Assembly: GCF_003346775.1 (NCBI RefSeq)
Contig: NZ_CP031219.1
Location: 1,612,001 to 1,676,000 of the forward strand
Source: Malaciobacter mytili LMG 24559
GTDB lineage: Bacteria > Campylobacterota > Campylobacteria > Campylobacterales > Arcobacteraceae
Reading direction: 5' to 3'
DNA: 64,000 nucleotides
In this document: in pieces, positions 43,851-51,441 of the stretch
How the letters are laid out: the number at the start of each line of letters is the position of its first letter
How positions within the stretch are numbered: position 1 is the stretch's first letter
Notes under the pieces: model-generated
The model's database searches: none
Told to the model about the DNA's origin: nothing
Seen by the model: only the letters and a program-made list of their open reading frames with translations
Program-made: the position numbers and the translations under genes

Positions 43851-44352
43851 AAAAAGTTATTGTTTTAGTAATTTTTACTCTTTTTAAAGGTTCATTAGTA
43901 ACTTTAGCATACTCTACTCCATCATAAGTAAAGTAATTTTTATATGCTTTAATAACTTTTTTTCTCTTTTTATCTTCATATTTAGTTACACATCTAGTTC
44001 TATATTTTGTTTCATAAGAATCATTTGTAGAACCTCTTAGCTCATTTGCTATTTTACCACCTAAAAGTCCACCTACAATTTTAGCAGCTGTTCTTCCATT
44101 ACCATTTCCTATTTGATTACCTATTACAACCCCAGCTGTTGCACCAATAATTGTATCTAGACCTATTGAGTTATTTGAAGAACCTACTCTTTCATGGTAC
44201 TCTTCTTCATAGCACTCTTGAATAGGTCTTTTAATAGTTACATATTCATAAATTGGTTCAGAATAAGAAACCCTAACAAACTCTAAATTTTCTTGAGATT
44301 GTGCAAAAGAAAAACTTATAAAAGTTGAAATTAAAATCAATAACTTTTTCAT
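43849..44352 (-). CDS. Glycine-zipper 2TM-domain surface protein
   Basis: The signal peptide (LLILISTFISFSFAQ) is followed by a central glycine-zipper hairpin (LDTIIGATAGVVIGNQIGNG, GRTAAKIVGGLLGGKIANEL). Paired Cys-Tyr segments flank it (IQECYEEEYHERV and YRTRCVTKYEDKK) and could form a disulfide. This order is that of the Rickettsia 17-kDa-antigen-like family of small outer-membrane-associated proteins. It is 167 residues, with an ATG at 44352 preceded by AAAGGATA. It precedes no other gene; a stem-loop separates it from the cytochrome upstream. Confidence 0.82.
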   Translation of the reverse strand: MKKLLILISTFISFSFAQSQENLEFVRVSYSEPIYEYVTIKRPIQECYEEEYHERVGSSNNSIGLDTIIGATAGVVIGNQIGNGNGRTAAKIVGGLLGGKIANELRGSTNDSYETKYRTRCVTKYEDKKRKKVIKAYKNYFTYDGVEYAKVTNEPLKRVKITKTITF

Positions 44353-44369
44353 AATATATCCTTTTTAAA

Positions 44370-44389
44370 AAGTAGGAGAATTCCTACTT
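44370..44389 (-). terminator. Terminator of cytochrome c gene copy 2
   Basis: AAGTAGGA (44370-44377) pairs with TCCTACTT (44382-44389), followed on the minus strand by a run of T. Confidence 0.72.
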
Positions 44390-44689
44390 AAAAGAGGCGA
44401 TATAATCACCTAATACTTTTATATCTTCATCAGAAAGTCTTGCAACTTGTCCTTTCATCACACCTTTCATAGCTTTTCCATAAGTTCCTGTTTTATATCC
44501 ACTTAAAGACTCTTGAATTTTTTTGCTATCCCAGCCTTTAATAATCTCACTTTTACCTAAAGCAGCTTTTTCACCATTTGCACCATGACATGTTGCACAA
44601 GATTTATATAATGTTGCCCCATCACTTGCAAAAAGTACACTACTTGCAAACAGTGCCATTGAAATTAAGATTTTTTTTGTAGTAGTCAT
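44384..44689 (-). CDS. Small periplasmic cytochrome c (c553-like), copy 2
   Basis: A 101-residue paralogue of the cytochrome at 22149-22436. It has a signal peptide (ISMALFASSVLFAS), haem motif CATCH in KSCATCHGANGEKAALGKS, and KAMKGVMKGQVARLSDEDI near the C-terminus with candidate Met ligands. The promoter differs from copy 1: it lacks an FNR box and has two direct repeats beside a response-regulator operon. ATG with AAGGAG upstream. The two copies may therefore be expressed under different conditions. Confidence 0.92.
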   Translation of the reverse strand: MTTTKKILISMALFASSVLFASDGATLYKSCATCHGANGEKAALGKSEIIKGWDSKKIQESLSGYKTGTYGKAMKGVMKGQVARLSDEDIKVLGDYIASFK

Positions 44690-44716
44690 TTTATACTCCT
44701 TAATTTTTATAGAAGA

Positions 44717-44748
44717 AGTATAAATTTTAATTGTGAATTGATTGTGAA
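44717..44748 (-). promoter_or_regulatory. Direct repeats and -10 box of cytochrome c copy 2
   Basis: Two identical TTCACAAT repeats (44748-44741 and 44737-44730, minus strand) are spaced 11 bases apart. Seven bases downstream of them lies TATACT (44722-44717). Eleven-base direct repeats in the -35 area are typical sites for OmpR/PhoB-type regulators, such as the one encoded at 46232-46894. Confidence 0.5.
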
Positions 44749-44758
44749 GAGAAAAATT

Positions 44759-45088
44759 TTATTTTAATTTACCAAATACTTTATATTTATCCCAATATAT
44801 ATCAAGGGCTTGTTTTAATTGTTTATCATCTAAAGTTGTAGGTTTTTTAATATCAAATCTAAGAATAAATGCTTCTGGCATAACCGTAGTTTCTTTTGAA
44901 GGTTCTTTTAAATATTCAAATAAAGCAAACTTTACAGCCTTTTCACTACTATATTTTAAAAGATATCTATAAAAAAATTTATCAATTGAAACAGGTAATT
45001 GCTTATGGCAAGTTACACAATTTTCTTCATAAATATCTGCTTTTAAAAAACTTAGTGTTATTAAAAAAAGTATAATTAATCTTGCCAT
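44759..45088 (-). CDS. Small cytochrome c-like protein
   Basis: A 109-residue precursor with a signal peptide (LIILFLITLSFLKADI) and one haem site in ENCVTCHKQLPVS. The rest is unlike the c553 paralogues, and the FILRFDI segment has no obvious Met ligand, so the sixth haem ligand is unclear. It starts inside the end of the histidine kinase gene (13-base overlap), so it belongs to the same operon and may be part of the signalling input or a target. Confidence 0.8.
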   Translation of the reverse strand: MARLIILFLITLSFLKADIYEENCVTCHKQLPVSIDKFFYRYLLKYSSEKAVKFALFEYLKEPSKETTVMPEAFILRFDIKKPTTLDDKQLKQALDIYWDKYKVFGKLK

Positions 45089-46272
45089 TTTATTTCTACC
45101 TTTGTTCCTTTATTTACATTAGAAGAAAATATAACTTTTAAATTATACTCTTTTGCAATCATAGATACAATATTTAGCCCTATTCCAAAGCCACCTACAG
45201 TTTTATCAAATCTTTTATATCTAATAAAAAGGTTTTCTAATTCTTCTTTTGTCATACCTTTTCCACTATCTTCAATAATTAAAGAGTTCTTTTTTAAAGT
45301 AATTTTTATAAAACCTTCAATTTTATTGTATTTAATAGCATTTGATAAAAGATTATCAATTAGTTTTGAAATCTTTTTTTCATCAATAAAAATAGAAATA
45401 TTATCATCTATATCTTTTATAAAAACTATTTTTTTAACATCAGCTAAAGTTTTAAAATACTCCAATCTTTGCTTTAAAATATATGATAAATCAAGATTAG
45501 TATTTTGAGAAACTATTTTATTATTTAAAGTAAGATAAGTTAAATCATCATATATATTAGAAATAGTTTTTGCACCAATATCAATCCTATTTATTTTCTT
45601 TTTTAATTTTTCATCTAAAGTATCTTTATTTATCATCTCAATATTTGAAACTATAGTTGAAACAGGTGTGTTTAACTCATGTGTAGTATCTTTTATAAAT
45701 CTATCAAGTAAATATAAGGCATCTTTCATTGGTTTTATTAAAATATTTAATAAAAAGTATCCAATTATAAGCATAATTATAAAAATAGAACCATTAAAAT
45801 AAAAAAGGAAATCTGATAATTCTTCTATCCAATTTCTACTTTGTGAAATCTCTATAACCACATATTTTGTTCCAAGATAATAAGATTCAGGTTGAGTAAT
45901 AAAATGAATTTTATCATCATTGGTTAAATATATTACTTTTTTTAAATCTACTTCTTTTGATTTAAGTGTTGAAAAAATATTTTTTTTATCACTATCAAAA
46001 ATAGCAGAATTATACCTTTCATCTCTTGGATAGTATTTATATTTATCAAAATTTATATGTAAATCTTTTAATCTTAAAGTAAAATCACTAGTGTAGTTTT
46101 GAAGTTCAGTTCTTTTTTCTTGAAGTAACAAGTCTTTTTGAAAACTATAATAAATAAAAGTAAAAAAACAAAGAATTATTAAACATAAAATCATATATAA
46201 AGAAAAGAAGCCTAAAAGAGTTCTTTTTTCACTACGAATTAAATCTATATCCCAATTTTTTAAGGCTAACAA
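45076..46272 (-). CDS. Sensor histidine kinase
   Basis: A 398-residue membrane kinase. TM1 (about residues 20-42) and TM2 (162-180) bound a periplasmic sensor of about 120 residues. The H-box follows as DTTHELNTPVST with His198, then the N-box LIDNLLSNAIKYNK and the G boxes IEDSGKGMTKEEL and GFGIGLNIVSMIA. The start is a TTG at 46272 (AGGAAAAG upstream) that overlaps the response regulator by 41 bases. No ATG is available before the first membrane helix. It pairs with the regulator upstream. Confidence 0.93.
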   Translation of the reverse strand: MLALKNWDIDLIRSEKRTLLGFFSLYMILCLIILCFFTFIYYSFQKDLLLQEKRTELQNYTSDFTLRLKDLHINFDKYKYYPRDERYNSAIFDSDKKNIFSTLKSKEVDLKKVIYLTNDDKIHFITQPESYYLGTKYVVIEISQSRNWIEELSDFLFYFNGSIFIIMLIIGYFLLNILIKPMKDALYLLDRFIKDTTHELNTPVSTIVSNIEMINKDTLDEKLKKKINRIDIGAKTISNIYDDLTYLTLNNKIVSQNTNLDLSYILKQRLEYFKTLADVKKIVFIKDIDDNISIFIDEKKISKLIDNLLSNAIKYNKIEGFIKITLKKNSLIIEDSGKGMTKEELENLFIRYKRFDKTVGGFGIGLNIVSMIAKEYNLKVIFSSNVNKGTKVEIKWQD

Positions 46273-46894
46273 TTTTTTCTTTTCCTAATATTTTTCTAAG
46301 ATTTTTAATATATGTTCTAAGTGAAGTATCACTTATATCTTCATCATATTCCCAAACATGATCATATATTCTTTCATGTACTAATAACTCATTGGGATTT
46401 AATAAAAATAGTTTTAATAACTTTAACTCTTTATTATGTAAGTTTTGAACTTCACCATTTTTAATAAGAGTATGAGATTTCATATTAAAACTTAAGTTTT
46501 CATCTATTTTTATAATCTCTTCTTTTGAAGAGTATTCTCTTTTTAAAATTGTATTTACTCTAAGTAATAACTCTTTTAAAACAAAAGGTTTTCTAATATA
46601 ATCATCACAGCCACTATCAAATCCCTCTTCTAAAGACTGCATAGAGTTTAAAGAAGTTATAAAAATAGCTGGAGTTTTTTGATTTTCTCTTATTTGTTTT
46701 AAAACTTTAAAACCATTTAATAAAGGAACATTAACATCAAGCAACAATAAATCAAATCTATTTTCATAAACTTTTTCTATTGCTTCTTCCCCATCATAAG
46801 CACAAATTACTTCAAAATCAGCATCTTGCAAATATTCAGCTATTGTATCGCTTAATGTTATATCATCTTCAAGTAAAAGTATTTTTCTTTGCAT
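46232..46894 (-). CDS. OmpR/PhoB-family response regulator
   Basis: A 220-residue two-domain regulator. The receiver has acidic residues ED at 9-11, phospho-acceptor Asp53 in LLLLDVNVPLLNGF and the Lys in CDDYIRKPFVLKEL. The C-terminal winged-helix DNA-binding domain ends ISDTSLRTYIKNLRKILGKE. It lies 3 bases after the DUF1104 gene and overlaps the kinase gene. The direct repeats found before DUF1104 and before cytochrome copy 2 suggest auto- and target regulation. Confidence 0.95.
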   Translation of the reverse strand: MQRKILLLEDDITLSDTIAEYLQDADFEVICAYDGEEAIEKVYENRFDLLLLDVNVPLLNGFKVLKQIRENQKTPAIFITSLNSMQSLEEGFDSGCDDYIRKPFVLKELLLRVNTILKREYSSKEEIIKIDENLSFNMKSHTLIKNGEVQNLHNKELKLLKLFLLNPNELLVHERIYDHVWEYDEDISDTSLRTYIKNLRKILGKEKIVSLKKLGYRFNS

Positions 46895-46897
46895 AAA

Positions 46898-47116
46898 TTA
46901 TCTTTGTAATTTAGGAAGATTTTTTATATAAGCTTTTTTTTCTTTATCATTCATTGTAGAAACTCTACTTTGTAATTCCTTTTCAAAAGCTTTTTTTTCA
47001 TTTGATTTTACATATCCCATAATTGCAATAAGTTCTTGATTACTCATTTCAGAAAAATTTGTTTTTGAAAAAGCAAAAGTAAAAATCATTAAAGTTAATA
47101 TAAAAAATCTAAACAT
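46898..47116 (-). CDS. Small exported DUF1104-like protein
   Basis: A 72-residue protein with an N-terminal signal segment (FFILTLMIFTFAFS) and a charged helical body (NFSEMSNQELIAIMGYVKSN, EKELQSRVSTMNDKEKKAYI), which matches my memory of DUF1104, a Campylobacterota periplasmic family of unknown role. It is the first gene of the operon with the two-component system. Its position suggests a signal-binding or chaperone role for the sensor, which is inference. Confidence 0.75.
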   Translation of the reverse strand: MFRFFILTLMIFTFAFSKTNFSEMSNQELIAIMGYVKSNEKKAFEKELQSRVSTMNDKEKKAYIKNLPKLQR

Positions 47117-47147
47117 TTCCCATCTTTATTATTTGTTTTAAAAAGTA

Positions 47148-47180
47148 ATAATACCATAAAAAATGTAGAAGAATCGTAAA
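47148..47180 (-). promoter_or_regulatory. Candidate promoter and repeats before the DUF1104-two-component operon
   Basis: Minus-strand TTTACGAT (47180-47173) and TCTACATT (47169-47162) are spaced 11 bases apart, followed 8 bases later by an extended -10, TGGTATTAT (hexamer 47153-47148). The spacing matches that before cytochrome copy 2. The repeat sequence is related but not identical. Confidence 0.35.
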
Positions 47181-47243
47181 ACAAAAGGCTAAATTTAATA
47201 CCTTTATATTAAAATTTCCCTAATAAATAAAAAGGGAAGAAAA

Positions 47244-47522
47244 ATGTTAAAACTGGCTTTAGTAGCAACTAGTACAATTTTTCTATTTTCTGGATGCTTT
47301 AATCAAAATGTAAAAGAAGAATGGACTTCTTTTATTTATCCAGATAAAGAAAATACAAAAAGAAGTATGAAAAGTGGTGTTTATGCTACTTTAAATGAAT
47401 GTAAAGAAGCCTCATTAAATAAATTAAAAAGTTTAGGTTTAGAAGGTGATTATATTTGTGGTTTAAATTGTACTTTTAATGAAGAGATGAAAACAGAAGT
47501 TTGCAAAAAGATGGCTAAGTAA
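47244..47522 (+). CDS. Small lipoprotein of unknown function
   Basis: The signal peptide ends with lipobox LFSGCFNQ. The mature 75-residue part has four further cysteines (NECKEAS, YICGLNC, TEVCKKM), probably forming disulfides in the periplasm. AAAGGGAAG precedes the ATG. It is monocistronic, divergent from DUF1104 and ending at a stem-loop. I recognise no named family. Confidence 0.75.
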   Translation: MLKLALVATSTIFLFSGCFNQNVKEEWTSFIYPDKENTKRSMKSGVYATLNECKEASLNKLKSLGLEGDYICGLNCTFNEEMKTEVCKKMAK

Positions 47523-47535
47523 AATACTTAGTCAT
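47511..47535. terminator. Bidirectional terminator
   Basis: ATGGCTAAGTA (47511-47521) pairs with TACTTAGTCAT (47525-47535, one G-U), between the lipoprotein gene and the convergent Sel1 gene. Confidence 0.72.
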
Positions 47536-48466
47536 TTATTTCATTGATTTTTAAAAAGTTTTGTGCTCTTTTGTGTCCTTTTAAAGCAGCCAATTTCATC
47601 CAATAAACAGCTTTTTGTTTATCTTCTTTTACCCCATATCCATTAAAATAAAAATAACCTAAATAATACATAGATTTTAGATTTTCATATTTTGTAGCAG
47701 CAATTTCATACCAATAAAAAGCTTTTTCATAATTTTGTTGTATTTTTGTATCTTTTCTATATAAATCAGCAATTTTAATAATTGCCGTTTTATTCCCAGC
47801 TTTTGCACTTTGTTCAATCCAGAAAGCTGCTTTTTCATAATTTTTATCTACAAATTCTCCACTATAATACATCATTCCTAGGTTTATTTGAGCTAAAGCA
47901 TTTCCTGCATTTGCTGCTTTTTCAAACCAAAAGAAGGCTTTTTGTAAATCTTTTTTTACACCCTGACCAAAATAGTAGAGCTTCCCTAAATTATTTTGAG
48001 CAAAAATTACTCCAGCATTTGCAGCTTTTTCATACCAATAAAAAGCTTTTGCTAAATTCTCTTTTGTATTTTTTCTTTCATAAAGCATTGCTAGATTTAA
48101 TTGAGCTAAAGCATAACCAGATTGGGCACTTTTTGTAAACCAAAAAATAGCCTGTTGCATATCTTTTTTTACTACTTCACCTAAAAAATATAATTGTGCT
48201 AAATTATTTTGAGCTTGAAAATTACCATTTTTTGAAGCTTGCATATACCAATGAAAAGCTAGTTGTTTATTAATAGGTACACCTAACCCTTTATAATTCA
48301 TCATTCCTAAATTAAATTGAGCCTTTGCATCATCTTGTAAAGCTAAAGAGCTAAATTGTTCATAAGCAATTAGATATTTTTTTTCTTGCAGATTTTTAGC
48401 AGCCTCTTCAAAAGAAGCAGCAGTTAAAAAAGTAAATAAAAATAAAATAAAAAAAATAGTTTTCAT
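47528..48466 (-). CDS. Sel1-repeat protein, exported
   Basis: After a signal peptide (TIFFILFLFTFLTAASF) come seven to eight Sel1-like repeats with the consensus A-x-x-x-L-G-x-x-Y-x-x-G and A-x-x-W-Y-x-x-A-A (for example AQFNLGMMNYKGLGVPINKQ, AFYWYEKAANAGVIFAQNNL). The body lacks the paired cysteines of Helicobacter Hcp proteins. It should act as a periplasmic protein-binding scaffold. It is the last gene of the adhesin-locus strand run, 13 bases after the lipoprotein gene, which suggests a role in that secretion system. Confidence 0.88.
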   Translation of the reverse strand: MKTIFFILFLFTFLTAASFEEAAKNLQEKKYLIAYEQFSSLALQDDAKAQFNLGMMNYKGLGVPINKQLAFHWYMQASKNGNFQAQNNLAQLYFLGEVVKKDMQQAIFWFTKSAQSGYALAQLNLAMLYERKNTKENLAKAFYWYEKAANAGVIFAQNNLGKLYYFGQGVKKDLQKAFFWFEKAANAGNALAQINLGMMYYSGEFVDKNYEKAAFWIEQSAKAGNKTAIIKIADLYRKDTKIQQNYEKAFYWYEIAATKYENLKSMYYLGYFYFNGYGVKEDKQKAVYWMKLAALKGHKRAQNFLKINEIND

Positions 48467-48479
48467 ATTTACTCCTTAC

Positions 48480-49232
48480 TTATTTAATCACTTCTTCAAA
48501 CTTTTTTAAATCTGTAGTCTTGTTTTTTAAATCTTCTTCAAATTCATTTTTAATTGCAATTGATTCAGGGTCTTCTTTTTTTTCTATTTCTTTTTCTTCA
48601 TCAAATTCTATTAGTGAGCCATACTCTTTTAACAATTGCTCTTTTTTCTTTTCATCACTATTTTCTAAAGCCTCTAAAGCTTTTAGTTTTTCTTCTCTTT
48701 GAGTAATTGTTATATCTTTAATAATGTCTTCTTTTGTAGGTGTTGTTTTTTTAAAATCAAAAGTAGAACAAATATAACCTCTACACCATACCCAATCTTT
48801 TTTTAAACCTAGTAAATAATCTATTCTATCCCAAATTAAGTTATGTAAAGAATTATCTACAAATCTTTTTTTAGTTTCATCAAATTTATCTGTTTCATAA
48901 ATAGATAATTTAGCATAAGATTTTTTATCTTTCTCTTCAACTTCTAAAAGCCAATTTTCAACAGAAATATTAGAAGATATAAACATATAATCATAATTAA
49001 TTTTTTCAATATGTAAATGATTTCTATAAGAGTTTATTAAATACTTATCTTTTGAAGCTAGAATAAAAACTTTCTTCATAGCTTCTAATAAAGCATCTTT
49101 TGTTATATCTTCATAAACTCTTTGTGTAGTTTCAACTATTGAAGCATTTGAGTAATCTTCTTTAGGTGTTTGATCTACTTTGTATGAACAACCTGTAAAA
49201 AAAAGAATAAAAACAACTAATAAAACTCTATA
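48480..49232 (-). CDS. Unknown lipoprotein of the adhesin locus
   Basis: The ATG at 49232 has AAGGGAAA upstream and gives a signal peptide with lipobox (FILFFTGCSYK). Longer in-frame starts would run into the LapD-like gene. The 250-residue mature protein has a folded part (ILASKDKYLINSYRNHLHIE, YAKLSIYETDKFDETKKRF) and a highly charged C-terminal coiled coil rich in Glu and Lys. I considered LapG (periplasmic protease), but no Cys-His-Asp transglutaminase-like pattern is present. It lies between the LapD-like and Sel1 genes. Confidence 0.7.
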   Translation of the reverse strand, partial: YRVLLVVFILFFTGCSYKVDQTPKEDYSNASIVETTQRVYEDITKDALLEAMKKVFILASKDKYLINSYRNHLHIEKINYDYMFISSNISVENWLLEVEEKDKKSYAKLSIYETDKFDETKKRFVDNSLHNLIWDRIDYLLGLKKDWVWCRGYICSTFDFKKTTPTKEDIIKDITITQREEKLKALEALENSDEKKKEQLLKEYGSLIEFDEEKEIEKKEDPESIAIKNEFEEDLKNKTTDLKKFEEVIK

Positions 49233-49245
49233 CATAAATTTTCCC

Positions 49246-51441
49246 TTATCTACTTGTAGCATAAATACCCAATCTTTCCAATAATGCATAATCATTATCT
49301 GCTTTAACACCTTCAGTTAAAATCTCCATATCATTTAATTGAGCAAATATTAAAATATTTTTAACTTTATGTTTTTTAACTTTATCATTTGCAACATTTG
49401 TAGTATAATCTTTATCAATTCTTAAATAATCAAGATTTAAATTTTCCAACTCTTCTAATGGATAATCATTTGTATTATATCTTTTTAGTAATACTTTAGC
49501 TCCTAACTCTTTCACATGCTTAACAAACTTTTTAAACTTATGTTTATGGTGAGAAGCTGTATAAGAAGTAATACTAAAAACTATCTTTCTTTTTAAGTTT
49601 TCATTTTCATTTAGTATTTTTTCTAACCATTTATTAAACTCTTTATTTGCTATTGTATCAACGGCTAAATTTATAGCAATTTCATGTGTAGCTTTTGAAT
49701 ATTTTAAATACTCAATTACCTTTGTAATTACTAATTTATCAAAATTTACTATTTCATTGATTTTTTCTGCAATTGAAACAAAAGAACCAATAGGAAGTTT
49801 TTGTTGATTATTATCATATAAAAGAGGTGAAACTTCTTGCATTACAAGTTTATTATCTCCAAAAGTATAACTATTTGAAGCATAATCAACATCAAAATTA
49901 GCATCATGTATTGTAGTTGAAACTATTTTTTCTAAAGTAGCATAATTATGCTCAATTTGTTTTTCAGTAATTAAATAAAAACTATTTGGTTGGTTATTTT
50001 TAGCAATATTATAAGCTTCATTTACTGAATTCATAATAGAATTTAAAGTTCCATATAAATCAAAAGGTGTTGCACCAATATTAATTATATTTTCTGGAAG
50101 TTTATATTTTGAAGATAACTCTTTTACAATAGTATTTACTATTGCTTTACATATCTCTTCTATTTTAACACTATCATGTCTTTTTGCAATTATTGCAAAT
50201 TCTGAACCATAAAATCTATACATTGTAATATCAACTTTACTAAATCTATAAATTATATTTTTAATAATAGTTACAAAGTTTTCAATAAAAGTATCAGTAT
50301 AAGAACTTCCATTTAATTTTGTAAATTCAACTAAAGATGGTATTTTAACTATTAATACATAACCTGAAATAGAAGAGACAAACATACCTTTTATATCAAG
50401 TTCAAAAATCTTTTGATTTTCTAATCCTGTTAATGTATCAGTAGACATCTTTCTTTCAATAGTCTCTTTACTAATATTTAACTCATTTACACTTGAAGCT
50501 AATTTATTTGATATTGTACTAATTTTAGAAATTAAAGCAGTTACCTCCTGCACTCCATCAAAATCTTTTTGTTTTATTTTATGAAATTTATTTTCTAAAA
50601 TATCATCTAATATTTTATTTAACTTATGTAAAGGTTTTGTTACATACTTTTTAAATACAAATCTATTGTAATAGTTGAAAATAAGAATTATAGGGAAAAA
50701 CATAATAAAAGCATAAAAAAATAGTTTTTTAACTAAAGTATATACTTCATATTTAATATTATAAGGCTCTAATATATAAGAAATAGTTGCTATTTTTATC
50801 TTATTTAGATAAATCTCTTTAACTTCAGGTTTAAATGTTGTATCAAAAATATAAGAAAACCAAAAAGGAAACTCTATTTTATTTTTTAATGTTTTTTGTT
50901 TTTTATTTATATTTTTAAAATCAAATCTTGCAAAAAGATTTTTAACTTCATCTTCTACAAAAGCTTGATACCTAATATTTAAATATTGTGTTTTATCTAA
51001 ATTAGAAGAAGGTATAAGTTCATAATAATTATCGATTTTTCTAATTTCTCCATATTTTATATCAACTACAACATCACTAATATTTGCCTTTTCATCACTA
51101 AAATTTGGAGTATTTAAAATAAGTGCATTTTTATTAAAAATTAGTTGATTTAACTCAATAGTAATTTCTTGAAAATCATTTGTTTTTAAAAGTTCATCAA
51201 GCTGTTTATTTAAAGCTAAAATATCATGATTTAAAATTAATGGTTTAATTTTATTATCAAAATTTTCTATTTTTAAAAAATAAGCTTTTTTTGAATCTTT
51301 TATTAACTCATCTTTAAAATCCACAAAAAAAGTATAAAAAGTAAAGAAAAATAATCCTAAAAACACAATAGTTAAAATAACTATATTTTTTAATAAAATA
51401 TAAGAGTCTTTATTGATTAGTTTTTCTTTTATTCTTTTCAT
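49246..51441 (-). CDS. LapD-like c-di-GMP receptor (degenerate GGDEF-EAL)
   Basis: The 731-residue protein has the LapD layout: TM1 (about 18-40), a periplasmic domain of about 195 residues, TM2 (about 237-256), a HAMP-like linker (KPLHKLNKILDDILENKF), a GGDEF domain whose signature has become YGSEF (411-415), and an EAL-type domain lacking the EAL and DFG-T motifs while keeping DYLRIDKDY. Both domains should be inactive. LapD proteins sense c-di-GMP and hold back the periplasmic protease LapG, which releases large adhesins. The gene follows the TolC gene with a 4-base overlap. Confidence 0.85.
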   Translation of the reverse strand: MKRIKEKLINKDSYILLKNIVILTIVFLGLFFFTFYTFFVDFKDELIKDSKKAYFLKIENFDNKIKPLILNHDILALNKQLDELLKTNDFQEITIELNQLIFNKNALILNTPNFSDEKANISDVVVDIKYGEIRKIDNYYELIPSSNLDKTQYLNIRYQAFVEDEVKNLFARFDFKNINKKQKTLKNKIEFPFWFSYIFDTTFKPEVKEIYLNKIKIATISYILEPYNIKYEVYTLVKKLFFYAFIMFFPIILIFNYYNRFVFKKYVTKPLHKLNKILDDILENKFHKIKQKDFDGVQEVTALISKISTISNKLASSVNELNISKETIERKMSTDTLTGLENQKIFELDIKGMFVSSISGYVLIVKIPSLVEFTKLNGSSYTDTFIENFVTIIKNIIYRFSKVDITMYRFYGSEFAIIAKRHDSVKIEEICKAIVNTIVKELSSKYKLPENIINIGATPFDLYGTLNSIMNSVNEAYNIAKNNQPNSFYLITEKQIEHNYATLEKIVSTTIHDANFDVDYASNSYTFGDNKLVMQEVSPLLYDNNQQKLPIGSFVSIAEKINEIVNFDKLVITKVIEYLKYSKATHEIAINLAVDTIANKEFNKWLEKILNENENLKRKIVFSITSYTASHHKHKFKKFVKHVKELGAKVLLKRYNTNDYPLEELENLNLDYLRIDKDYTTNVANDKVKKHKVKNILIFAQLNDMEILTEGVKADNDYALLERLGIYATSR

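Noticed and set aside
47782-48138. 118-codon plus-strand frame opposite the Sel1 gene
   Set aside because: It mirrors the repeat pattern of the Sel1 gene and has no start signal; it is a shadow.
48480-49232. LapG protease candidate
   Set aside because: No Cys-His-Asp transglutaminase-like arrangement; the protein is a lipoprotein with a charged coiled coil.
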